The position numbers and the translations under genes are program-made. DNA of 13,578 nt from Desulforudis sp. (GTDB lineage: Bacteria; Bacillota; Desulfotomaculia; Desulfotomaculales; Desulforudaceae). The notes beneath the pieces are model-generated. The model ran no database searches. It was not told where the DNA came from and worked only from the letters and a program-made list of their open reading frames with translations. Shown piece after piece: positions 5,441 to 12,202 of the stretch. The DNA lies in contig JACUUW010000030.1 of NCBI GenBank assembly GCA_014859075.1, forward strand, positions 1-13,578, read 5' to 3'. Every line of letters starts with the position of its first letter. The first letter of the stretch is position 1.

Positions 5441-7517
5441 GTACCAGGCCGCGGCGCACGCGGGTATCCGCAATCTCGGCGACAAGGGCGCGGACGTCCA
5501 CGATCAGGGCCACCTTCCCGTCTCCCAGGATGGTCGCCCCGGAAATTCCGGGCACATGCCCCAGGATGTCCCCCAGGGACTTGATCACTATTTCCTGCTC
5601 GCCGATGAGCCGGTCCACGACCACACCGACCCGGTCTTTGCCCATCCCGATGGTGACGACGTATACGCTCCCTTTTTTAATGCCATTCTGCTGCTGGAAC
5701 AGGCGGCCCAAGCGTACCAGGGGGAGGACTTCGCCCCTTACCACCACCACCTCGGTCTCCCTGACCAGCCGGATCTCTTGCGCACCGACCTGGATGGTCT
5801 CGACCACGTTGTTCAACGGGAACGCGTAGACTTGTTCACCCAGGCTGACCATCAGGGCGCGGATGATGGCCAGGGTCAGCGGCAGTTTAATAGTAACGGC
5901 CGTACCCTGTCCCGGCGAACTGCGCATCTCGACAATGCCGTTAATCTGCTCGATTTGGGCCTTGACCACGTCCATTCCGACCCCCCGCCCCGAGATGTCG
6001 CTGACGTCGGCGGCGGTCGAAAAGCCGGCGTGAAAGATCAGGTTCACCGCTTCCTCGTCGGTCATACGCCCGATGGTCTCCTCGTCATACAACTGCATCT
6101 CCCGGGCTCTGGCGCGCAGTTTCTCCGGGGCCAGACCGCGACCGTCGTCCTCGACGATGATGACGATATGGCCCTCCTGGTGGAAAGCCCGCAAAGCCAA
6201 GGTCCCGACGCGCTGTTTGTCCATCCGGAGCCGCTCGTCCGGCATCTCCAACCCGTGATCGATAGCGTTTCGAATCAAATGGATCAGTGGATCGCTGATA
6301 ATCTCGATCACGTTACGGTCCAGTTCGGTATCCCGGCCTTCGATAACCAGGTTGATCTCCTTTCCCAGTTTGTGGGCCAAGTCCCGGACCATCCGGGGAA
6401 ACCGGTTGAAGACCTGGGCAATCGGCAGCATCCGGGCCATCATGATTTCCTCCTGGAGTTCGCCGGTGATCTGACCGAGATGACCGGAGATTTCATTGAG
6501 CGTATCAATCATTTCCTCGGACCGGTATTTGGCTTCCATGATATCCGCAAACCGTTCCAACCTCGTCCGCTCGATTACCAACTCGCCGACCAGGTTCATC
6601 AGACTGTCGAGCTTCTGTACGTCGATCCGGACGGTCCGGATCCCCTTCTTTTCGGCTGCCGCCTCCGTTGGACCGGGTGCGGCAGAGCTTTCAGCCGCTC
6701 TATCGGCGGATTGGTCGGCCGGGGTGAGCGTTTGGTCCGGGGCATCGTCCAGACCGTTTAACCGGGTAACCGTTACGGCAGACACTTCGGCGGTGTTGCT
6801 CAGGAGGCCATGCAAACGGCCGCCGTCCTCGTGCGAAACCGTCGCCAGCTCAAAGCCGGCGCCGAAATCGCCCCCTTCGATTTCCTCGACGGGCGGTACC
6901 GAACGGACGATCTGGAACCCGGCACCCTCCAGCTTCTGGAATATGAGGTAGGCCCTTACCGATTTCATCTGGCAACCGGGATCAATCCGCACCTGAATAT
7001 GGTGGACCGAAAACCCCGCGTTCAGGGCTTCCTGAAGCACTTCCCGTTCGGAGTCCGTCAGGGGAACGGGCGCACGCGTCCCGGGGCCCGGCGTCGGCAT
7101 TCCGGGGCCTGACCCGGGTTCGGCGTCCGCGAGGGACGTCTGCTCCTGTAACTCCCGCAGCTTATGCACCACGGACCGGATATCCACGTCGTCGTCCGTC
7201 CCGCCGGTGAGTGTGTCCCGGAGAAGCTTGATGGTATCCAGCCCTTCGAAAAGCACATCGACCAGTTGGGGTGTGGCCTTCAACCGACCATCCCGCAAAA
7301 GGGCGAAAAGGTTCTCCATCTCGTGGGTGAGCGCGGCCATCTTGTCGTAGCCCATAACGCCGGACGAACCCTTGATGGTATGTGCCGCCCGGAATATTTC
7401 CTGGACTGTCTCCGTGTTGTCCCCTTCTCTTTCGAGAACCAGGAAACCGTCGTTGAGGACGTCAATTTTCTCGTCGAGCTCGTCCAAAAAAACCTTGATT
7501 TCTTCTGACGAAAACAT
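5427..7517 (-). CDS. cheA: Chemotaxis histidine kinase CheA
   Basis: CheA autophosphorylates in receptor-CheW arrays and passes phosphate to CheY and CheB. The 696-residue length is usual. Domains in order: P1/HPt about 1-105 with phosphorylated H46 (AAHTIKGSSG); linker; P2 response-regulator-binding about 155-252; a second linker rich in A, E and P; P3 dimerisation about 295-355; P4 ATPase about 390-545 with N box LIRNAIDHGLE, G1 EDDGRGL (456-462), F box FHAGFST (495-501) and G2 GRGVGMDVV (510-518); P5 CheW-like about 550-685. All catalytic motifs are intact. The ATG at 7517 has a near-perfect AGGAGGT six bases upstream, which overlaps the cheW stop codon. It lies between cheW and cheB in one transcription unit. 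A full P2 implies a CheY encoded elsewhere. Confidence 0.97.
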   Translation of the reverse strand: MFSSEEIKVFLDELDEKIDVLNDGFLVLEREGDNTETVQEIFRAAHTIKGSSGVMGYDKMAALTHEMENLFALLRDGRLKATPQLVDVLFEGLDTIKLLRDTLTGGTDDDVDIRSVVHKLRELQEQTSLADAEPGSGPGMPTPGPGTRAPVPLTDSEREVLQEALNAGFSVHHIQVRIDPGCQMKSVRAYLIFQKLEGAGFQIVRSVPPVEEIEGGDFGAGFELATVSHEDGGRLHGLLSNTAEVSAVTVTRLNGLDDAPDQTLTPADQSADRAAESSAAPGPTEAAAEKKGIRTVRIDVQKLDSLMNLVGELVIERTRLERFADIMEAKYRSEEMIDTLNEISGHLGQITGELQEEIMMARMLPIAQVFNRFPRMVRDLAHKLGKEINLVIEGRDTELDRNVIEIISDPLIHLIRNAIDHGLEMPDERLRMDKQRVGTLALRAFHQEGHIVIIVEDDGRGLAPEKLRARAREMQLYDEETIGRMTDEEAVNLIFHAGFSTAADVSDISGRGVGMDVVKAQIEQINGIVEMRSSPGQGTAVTIKLPLTLAIIRALMVSLGEQVYAFPLNNVVETIQVGAQEIRLVRETEVVVVRGEVLPLVRLGRLFQQQNGIKKGSVYVVTIGMGKDRVGVVVDRLIGEQEIVIKSLGDILGHVPGISGATILGDGKVALIVDVRALVAEIADTRVRRGLVHVAG

Positions 7518-7528
7518 AAATGACCTCC

Positions 7529-8026
7529 TCAGGCCGACTTGTCGGCCACAAGCCCATCGGCCTTTTTCAGCTGTTGCTGTTCTTTCTCCGCCAGGATCTT
7601 TTCCAGGTCCAGCAGGATGACTAGACGTTCCTGCCAGAGCGCGATCCCCCGCAGGTAGGCGGAGTCGAGGCCGGACACCACGGCGGGCGGCGGTTCGATG
7701 TTCGACCGGGAAACACTGAGTACCTCGGAAACGGCGTCCACGATCATCCCGACGATGGTACCGCCCATTTCCACGATGATAATGCGGCTGTTAGCGGTGG
7801 ACTCGGCCGGGGACAGGTTGAAACGCTTGCGCAGGTCGATGATCGGGATGATGCTGCCGCGTAACTTGATGACTCCCTCGACGAACTTCGGCGCCTTGGG
7901 TACCGTGGTAATGGATTCCATGCGGATGATTTCATAAACCCGAGCGATATCCACGCCGTAGGTCTGGCCATCCAGTTGAAAAACCACCAGTTGTTCTTCC
8001 TTTGTCTCCGTTTCAGTATAAGTCAT
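7529..8026 (-). CDS. cheW: Chemotaxis coupling protein CheW
   Basis: CheW links chemoreceptors to CheA in the signalling array. This single-domain protein has 165 residues. A short T/E-rich start is followed by LVVFQLDGQTYGVDIARVYE (13-32), then the conserved interface GVIKLRGSIIPIIDLRKRF (51-69, the 'N-L-R-G-x-x-x-P-V-I-D-L' motif), then IIIVEMGGTIVGMIVDAVSEV in the second subdomain. The C-terminal tail (about 145-165) is charged (E/K/Q) and longer than the minimal fold. The ATG at 8026 has a GAGGG-type ribosome site. It is the first gene of the cheW-cheA-cheB unit, with a sigma-28-type promoter about 100 bases upstream. Confidence 0.95.
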   Translation of the reverse strand: MTYTETETKEEQLVVFQLDGQTYGVDIARVYEIIRMESITTVPKAPKFVEGVIKLRGSIIPIIDLRKRFNLSPAESTANSRIIIVEMGGTIVGMIVDAVSEVLSVSRSNIEPPPAVVSGLDSAYLRGIALWQERLVILLDLEKILAEKEQQQLKKADGLVADKSA

Positions 8027-8072
8027 GCCCTCACCCTCTCCCCAGACAGCGGCAGACCGCTTTGTACTTCAG

Positions 8073-8111
8073 ACTCCACGACTCCAACTCCACGGCTCCA
8101 ACTTACTCCAC
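8073..8111. repeat. 14-bp tandem repeat (ACTCCACGACTCCA type)
   Basis: ACTCCACGACTCCA (8073-8086) is followed directly by ACTCCACGGCTCCA (8087-8100), one mismatch, and then by a degenerate ACTTACTCCAC. It sits in the predicted untranslated leader of cheW, upstream of its ribosome site. No hairpin of note forms, because the strand is C/A-rich. Function unknown. Confidence 0.8.
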
Positions 8112-8127
8112 TTATCTAAATTATTTA

Positions 8128-8155
8128 TTATCGTACGGTTCAACCGGAATCTTTA
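8128..8155 (-). promoter_or_regulatory. Sigma-28 (SigD)-type promoter for cheW-cheA-cheB
   Basis: On the minus strand: TAAA (8155-8152), a 16-nt spacer, then TACGATAA (8135-8128), 6 of 8 to GCCGATAA. The geometry is identical to the element before flgM. The predicted start is near 8120, giving a leader of about 95 nt that contains the 14-bp tandem repeat. Confidence 0.6.
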
Positions 8156-8182
8156 GCCTACCCGTGTAAATTCTAAATTTTA

Positions 8183-8188
8183 TATAAT
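8183..8188 (+). promoter_or_regulatory. Possible -10 box for the ubiB-family gene
   Basis: TATAAT is a perfect -10 hexamer in an AT-rich tract 34 bases before the GTG at 8222. No convincing -35 hexamer is found 16-18 nt upstream and there is no TG extension, so the call is tentative. Confidence 0.35.
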
Positions 8189-8221
8189 AAAACATGACAT
8201 GCTAGCGGAGGGGGAGGGATT

Positions 8222-9898
8222 GTGTTGTTTTTCGGGCTGCGCCGCCGGTACCGTATGGTTAGACGCTACCGCCGGATTGCGCGGATCCTCACCAGGCACG
8301 GTTTTGACTATCTGTTCAACCAAGTCGGCTTGGCGGAGATAGTCGCCTTACCGCGTCGCGCCATCGGCCGTCCGCCTCGAGAGATCCTGAAACGTTCCAC
8401 GGCCGAAAGAGTCCGCCTGGTGCTCGAGGAGTTGGGGCCGGCCTTCATCAAGCTCGGTCAAATCCTTTCAACCCGGGGCGATCTACTGGCCAAGGACTAC
8501 ATCGAGGAATTGGAAAAGCTCCAGGATGACGTTCCCCCCGTACCCTACGCCGAGATCAGCCGGGTCGTCGAGAGAGAGCTCGGGCAACCGCTGGAGGATC
8601 TGTTCGACGGCTTCGATCCCCATCCTCTCGCCGCTGCCTCCATCGCCCAGGTGCACCGGGCGACCATGCACGACGGTACGGCGGTGGTGGTCAAAGTGCA
8701 GCGCCCCGGAGTCCAAGAGCAGATCGCCCTCGACATCTTGATCCTTCTGGATTTTGCCCGGCTGGCCGACCGGCACACCCCATGGGGCCGGATCTACAGT
8801 TTTACCGACATGGCCGCCGAGTTTCAGGAGACGATCACCGAGGAAACCGACTTCCGGACCGAGGCCCGGCACGCCGATACCATCCGCCGGAACATGGAAA
8901 ACGATCCCCGGGTGTTCATCCCCCGGGTCCAGTGGACGCACACCACCCAGCGGGTACTGACCCTGGAATATGTGGAAGGCATCAAACTGAGCAACCTGGA
9001 GGCTCTGGACGCGGCCGGCATGGACCGGGCGCAACTGGCCCGGACCCTGGCCGACGTAATCCTGAAGCAGATGCTGATCGACGGCATCTTTCACGCCGAC
9101 CCCCACCCGGGCAACATTTCGGTCTTGCCGGGAAATAAGCTGGTTTTCGTTGACTTCGGCATCATCGGCCGCTTGAGCCCCGAGCACAAAGAGTATCTCG
9201 GACAAATCATGCTTGGGTTGGTCCGGAAAAATGCCGATATGGTAATCAAGGCGGTGATCCGCACGGGGGCGGTTCCGGAAAACGTGGACCTGGGGGAACT
9301 GCGGCGGGACATCGAAAAGCTGCAGCAGAAGTACTACGACGTTCCTTTGAACCAAATCAACGTGTCGGAATCAATGCAGGATTTCCTGGCCCTGGCCTAC
9401 CGGCACCGGGTGCGGCTGCCCACCCAGCTCACGCTGTTGATCAAGGCCCTGGTGACGGCGGACGGGGTGGTGCGGACGCTCGACCCGGAAATCAGTATCG
9501 TTGAGGTGGCCAAGCCCCTGGGCCGGCGCCTGACGGCCGAGCGGTTCAGCCCTGAGCGCTTGCGCCGTTTCTGGCAGGAGAGCCTGCCGGAGTACGCGCA
9601 CATCGTATCCCGGCTGCCTTTCCAGATGCACGACCTGTTCGAGCAGCTGACCAGGGGCGACCTCCGGATCAAGCAGGAGAACCCCGGCCTGGACCGGTTG
9701 TCACGCAGTGTTTCGAGCCTTGCCAACCGGATGATTCTAACCGTGCTGGTGATCGCCCTGTTCCTGGGCGCGGGTGTATTCGCCTACCAGGACTATCGTC
9801 TGTTCGACACCCTGGCCGCCGCCGACCTGAGCTTTGTGGCCGGGTCTGTGCTCGGAGTCTGGTTGGTCTTCAAGATCCTGCGCTCAGGCCACCTGTAG
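8222..9898 (+). CDS. ubiB: UbiB/AarF/ABC1-family atypical kinase-like membrane protein
   Basis: The 558-residue protein starts with GTG at 8222 behind a GGAGGGGGAGGG purine tract. It carries the hallmarks of the UbiB (ADCK/ABC1) family: KLGQ (77-80) in FIKLGQILSTRGD, the alanine-rich nucleotide loop AAASIAQVH (137-145), invariant K158 in VVVKVQRPG, EETDF (207-211), HADPHPGN (291-298) and the metal-binding DFG (311-313). Two hydrophobic helices close the protein (about 502-521 and 535-552), as expected for membrane anchoring. UbiB proteins are needed for ubiquinone biosynthesis or lipid handling in aerobes; the role in a presumed anaerobic Gram-positive, which would use menaquinone if any quinone, is not known. 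It stands between divergent cheW and motA, with gaps of 195 and 90 nt, so it need not belong to the motility system. Confidence 0.92.
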   Translation: MLFFGLRRRYRMVRRYRRIARILTRHGFDYLFNQVGLAEIVALPRRAIGRPPREILKRSTAERVRLVLEELGPAFIKLGQILSTRGDLLAKDYIEELEKLQDDVPPVPYAEISRVVERELGQPLEDLFDGFDPHPLAAASIAQVHRATMHDGTAVVVKVQRPGVQEQIALDILILLDFARLADRHTPWGRIYSFTDMAAEFQETITEETDFRTEARHADTIRRNMENDPRVFIPRVQWTHTTQRVLTLEYVEGIKLSNLEALDAAGMDRAQLARTLADVILKQMLIDGIFHADPHPGNISVLPGNKLVFVDFGIIGRLSPEHKEYLGQIMLGLVRKNADMVIKAVIRTGAVPENVDLGELRRDIEKLQQKYYDVPLNQINVSESMQDFLALAYRHRVRLPTQLTLLIKALVTADGVVRTLDPEISIVEVAKPLGRRLTAERFSPERLRRFWQESLPEYAHIVSRLPFQMHDLFEQLTRGDLRIKQENPGLDRLSRSVSSLANRMILTVLVIALFLGAGVFAYQDYRLFDTLAAADLSFVAGSVLGVWLVFKILRSGHL

Positions 9899-9988
9899 GA
9901 ATTAATCACCCCTTGAAGCAGGAATTGGGGGAATAACCAACTAATTTAATGAACAAATAGGGATCATTGTAAAACGGGGGCGATTTTC

Positions 9989-10774
9989 ATCGATCCAACT
10001 ACTATCATCGGTATCGTCGGGGCCGTCACCTTCGTCATCATCAGCTTTATCCTAAAACACGGACACTTGTCGTCGCTGGTCGTCCCGGCGGCCATGGCCG
10101 TTGTGTTCGGGTCCACGCTCTGTGCCACCTTCGCCACGTTAAGCAAGTCGGATATCCCTCACGTGTTTAGAAGCCTGCGGTTGCTGTTGTCTCCCAAGAC
10201 CAGGCGTCCGACGGAAATGATTGAAGAAATCGTAGTGATGGCCGAGAAAGCCCGGCGGGAAGGCTTGCTCTACCTGGAGAACTACCTGGAGAGCGTCGAT
10301 GACCTTTTTCTCAAGAAAGGTCTTCAACTGGTTATTGACGGAGCGGAGCCGGAAGTGGTCAACGGTGTCCTGGAAACCGAAATCTACGCCCTGGAGGAAC
10401 GACACCGGGTGGCACAGGAGTTCTTTGAGTCCGCCGGTTCTTTCGCCCCGACAATGGGTATCGCCGGCGCGATCATGGGCCTCATCGTGGCCCTGGGCAG
10501 TATCGCCGATCCGGACACGCTGGGTCCGGCCATTGCCGCCGCTTTCGTCGCCACCTTGTACGGAGTGGTTTTCGCCTACTGCGTCTGTTTCCCCATCGCC
10601 TCCAAGCTGAAGACACTCACCGCAAAGGAAATAATGCTCCGGATGCTGGTCCGGGAGGGCGTCGTCGCCCTGCAGTCCGGCAACAACCCGATCATCATCC
10701 GGGAACGGTTGAACGCCTTCCTGAATCCGAACGCCCGCGCGGTCAAGACCGTGGGCACCAGAGGGGAAGAATAG
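9989..10774 (+). CDS. motA: Flagellar motor stator protein MotA, non-canonical start codon
   Basis: MotA forms the ring of the ion-driven stator together with MotB. Four membrane helices are seen: about residues 5-22 (TIIGIVGAVTFVIISFIL), 29-49, 152-172 (APTMGIAGAIMGLIVALGSI, with the conserved proline P154) and 179-202. The large cytoplasmic loop includes LVIDGAEPEVV. The frame is open from a TGA at 9950 but holds no ATG, GTG or TTG before residue 27. A TTG at 10067 would delete helix 1. Homologues typically begin 'MD-x-T-T-I-I-G', which places the start at ATC 9989. GGGGG at 9976-9980 sits 8 nt upstream. ATT at 9983 is second choice. From 9989 the protein is 261 residues, near the usual 260-270. 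The TAG overlaps the motB GTG by one base. Confidence 0.88.
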   Translation: MDPTTIIGIVGAVTFVIISFILKHGHLSSLVVPAAMAVVFGSTLCATFATLSKSDIPHVFRSLRLLLSPKTRRPTEMIEEIVVMAEKARREGLLYLENYLESVDDLFLKKGLQLVIDGAEPEVVNGVLETEIYALEERHRVAQEFFESAGSFAPTMGIAGAIMGLIVALGSIADPDTLGPAIAAAFVATLYGVVFAYCVCFPIASKLKTLTAKEIMLRMLVREGVVALQSGNNPIIIRERLNAFLNPNARAVKTVGTRGEE

Positions 10775-11547
10775 TGAAACGCTTGGGCAGGCACGGCGGC
10801 AGCGGACATGGCGGAACGCGTGAACGTTGGGTGCTCCCTTACGCCGACTTTATGACCGTCCTGCTTTGTTTCTTCATCGTCATGTACAGTCTGAGCAGTG
10901 TGGACGCCGAGAAGTTCGCCGCGTTGGCCCGCGCCCTGCAGCACTCCTTGGGCGGCCGCGGCAGCGTTCTGATCGAGGCACCGGACGCGGCCATCGGTCC
11001 GGATGAACGGTTCCCGTTCGAAATTGACCGGGGCATATCCAAGGTCCACGACGCGACCTACCTGGCCCAGATCGCTTCGGTTCAACAACAGGTGCAGGAA
11101 TTGATGGACGAGGTGGGTTTGACCGGACAGGTCGAGATGAAGGTTGAGGAAAGAGGACTGGTAATCAGCGTGCAGGATACGGTGTTGTTCGCCACCGGAT
11201 CGGCGGAACTAACCTCCCTGGCCCGCGAGATAATGGACAAGTTGGGACTGATTATCCTTCAGACCCCTAACTACATCCGGATCGAGGGACACACGGACAA
11301 CGTGCCGATCAACACCCCGCGCTTTCCTTCCAACTGGGAGCTTTCCGCCGCCCGGTCCACCAGCGTGGTGCAATACCTGATCGCCCGGCACAACTTCCCC
11401 CCGGAGCGGCTCTCGGCCACCGGATACGGGGAGTACCGGCCCAAGGCCGCCAACACCACTCCCGACGGCCGGCAGAAAAACCGGCGGGTGGATTTCGTGA
11501 TCCTGAGTAGTACGTTCGAAATGGTTGAGCCCGAAACAATGCGCTGA
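10774..11547 (+). CDS. motB: Flagellar motor stator protein MotB
   Basis: MotB anchors the stator to peptidoglycan and carries the ion-binding aspartate. The 257-residue protein starts with GTG at 10774 (GAGGGGAAG upstream). A short basic cytoplasmic head leads to one membrane helix, about 19-41, containing the essential D25 in LPYADFMTVL. A linker and plug region follow. The OmpA-like peptidoglycan-binding domain is about 125-245, with VLFATGSAEL (137-146), GHTDNVP (172-178), NWELSAARS (187-195), GYGEYRP (217-223) and NRRVDF (236-241). All key residues are intact. H+ versus Na+ use cannot be decided from this alone. The one-base overlap with motA (TAGTG) indicates coupled translation. Confidence 0.96.
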   Translation: MKRLGRHGGSGHGGTRERWVLPYADFMTVLLCFFIVMYSLSSVDAEKFAALARALQHSLGGRGSVLIEAPDAAIGPDERFPFEIDRGISKVHDATYLAQIASVQQQVQELMDEVGLTGQVEMKVEERGLVISVQDTVLFATGSAELTSLAREIMDKLGLIILQTPNYIRIEGHTDNVPINTPRFPSNWELSAARSTSVVQYLIARHNFPPERLSATGYGEYRPKAANTTPDGRQKNRRVDFVILSSTFEMVEPETMR

Positions 11548-11597
11548 TCCCACACGGAGAAGAACATGAGCAGCCGCCGGACGCCGTGATGGTGTAC

Positions 11598-11626
11598 TTG
11601 CGCACAGCACCGGTTTATGTTACAAT
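11598..11626 (+). promoter_or_regulatory. Sigma-A promoter of tRNA-Val
   Basis: TTGCGC (11598-11603), a 17-nt spacer and TACAAT (11621-11626, 5/6 to TATAAT) with a TG extension at 11618-11619. The transcript would start near 11633, a few bases before the mature tRNA 5' end. Confidence 0.75.
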
Positions 11627-11638
11627 GAGTTTCGCTAT

Positions 11639-11713
11639 GGGCGCGTAGCTCAGGGGGAGAGCGCTTGACTCACATTCAAGAGGTCGCAGGTTCGACACCT
11701 GCCGCGCCCACCA
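11639..11713 (+). tRNA. tRNA-Val (anticodon CAC)
   Basis: A full cloverleaf can be drawn. The acceptor stem GGGCGCG (11639-11645) pairs with CGCGCCC (11703-11709). The D stem is GCTC/GAGC, the anticodon stem CTTGA/TCAAG (11664-11668 / 11676-11680) with loop CTCACAT, and the T stem GCAGG/CCTGC around loop TTCGACA. The anticodon CAC (11671-11673) reads the valine codon GUG. A discriminator A and an encoded CCA end it. It is a stand-alone gene with its own promoter and terminator. The neighbouring stretch to the right is AT-richer and holds an insertion sequence, as often near tRNA genes. Confidence 0.97.
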
Positions 11714-11721
11714 GGAGAAAA

Positions 11722-11759
11722 AGCCCGCCGTTACTGGATTAACGGCGGGTTCATTTTTT
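11722..11759 (+). terminator. Intrinsic terminator after tRNA-Val
   Basis: A 10-bp perfect stem, CCCGCCGTTA (11724-11733) with TAACGGCGGG (11740-11749), has the six-base loop CTGGAT. It is extended by G-T and A-T pairs and followed by the U-rich tail TTCATTTTTT. Confidence 0.92.
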
Positions 11760-11765
11760 GCCGAA

Positions 11766-11806
11766 ACTGTAGCCAAACGGCTCTACTGTAGCCTAACTGT
11801 AGCCTA
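11766..11806. repeat. ACTGTAGCC repeats just past the tRNA terminator
   Basis: ACTGTAGCC occurs at 11766-11774, 11785-11793 and 11796-11804. The last two belong to a perfect 11-bp tandem, ACTGTAGCCTA twice. They begin seven bases beyond the terminator tail. No function is known; binding sites or remnants of an integrated element are possible. Confidence 0.7.
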
Positions 11807-12062
11807 ACTATTAATTCCACCCAGCATCGGTTAGTCTGTGACCCCTAAAGTGGTGGTCGGTCAAATGTACTTCCGTTGGAAAAACTTGAAAAGCAAAGGG
11901 GCTTCGTATTTTGGGCCAAGTTTGGTCGTGTCCATGATGTGAAACTAATCTGGTTTGGCGCTGGCTGGTGGAGCTCAAGCGGGATCATGTAAGCGGTCAA
12001 GTGTTTTGGAGAAATTTCGGCCAACAATTTTCCAGAGTTTTTGCCAATTAGAAAACTTTTAG
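11807..12062. other. AT-richer stretch with no recognisable gene
   Basis: This stretch is visibly lower in GC than the flagellar region. It holds only short frames (a 60-residue minus-strand frame and a short plus-strand frame around 11867-11944 that ends in TGA), none resembling a known family or preceded by a ribosome site. GGTCAA or GGCCAA recurs at 11859, 11914, 11995 and 12019, and TGTGACCCCT stands at 11837-11846. It may be eroded mobile-element DNA or simple spacer. Confidence 0.5.
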
Positions 12063-12098
12063 TGCATTATCACCCCCCTGTGCGCTCCAGGCATTATC
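12063..12098. repeat. Direct GCATTATC repeats, likely IS21 terminal binding sites
   Basis: GCATTATC occurs at 12064-12071 (followed by ACCCCCC) and at 12091-12098 (followed by CCCC), 27 bp apart. Multiple short direct repeats at the tips are characteristic of IS21 elements, where the transposase IstA binds. Confidence 0.6.
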
Positions 12099-12115
12099 CC
12101 CCGGCGTCCTCGGCC

Positions 12116-12159
12116 GTCAAGACCAAGGGGCTTCGCCCCCCGCTTCGCGGGGTCTTGAC
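12116..12159. repeat. Three-way-junction palindrome with two GCGAAGC mini-hairpins
   Basis: An outer 9-bp stem, GTCAAGACC (12116-12124) with GGTCTTGAC (12151-12159), encloses two tandem hairpins: GGGGC-TTC-GCCCC (12127-12139) and CCGC-TTC-GCGG (12140-12150). On the minus strand both hairpin tips read GCGAAGC. It lies between the istB stop and the IS end. On the minus strand it would fold in istB mRNA; no T-run follows, so it is not a canonical intrinsic terminator. Confidence 0.85.
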
Positions 12160-12202
12160 CGCCTGCGGGTCCGGTGGGGCACAGTAACCAAGCGCCAGGG
12201 GA

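Noticed and set aside
4836..6761. A 641-codon open frame on the plus strand opposite cheA and cheB
   Set aside because: It lies wholly antisense to two genes with intact catalytic motifs. Its translation is rich in H, D, R, P and G with no family pattern, as expected from the GC-rich complementary codons of cheA/cheB.
8483..9355. A 290-codon minus-strand frame inside the ubiB-family gene
   Set aside because: It is antisense to conserved UbiB motifs and has no recognisable motif; an artefact of GC-rich codon usage.
9906..9932. CCCC...GGGG pairing after ubiB as a terminator
   Set aside because: Only four base pairs form, inner bases do not match, and no T-run follows.
9971..9986. GGCGATT near the motA start as a sigma-28 -10 box
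   Set aside because: No TAAA lies 14-16 nt upstream, and the site would overlap the proposed ribosome site and start codon.
11564..11587. Seven-codon ATG...TGA frame between motB and tRNA-Val, with GGAG upstream
   Set aside because: Too short to judge, no conserved pattern, and the purine tract is not unusual in this sequence.
11845..12027. 60-codon minus-strand frame in the gene-free stretch
   Set aside because: No ribosome site, no family resemblance, and composition consistent with chance.
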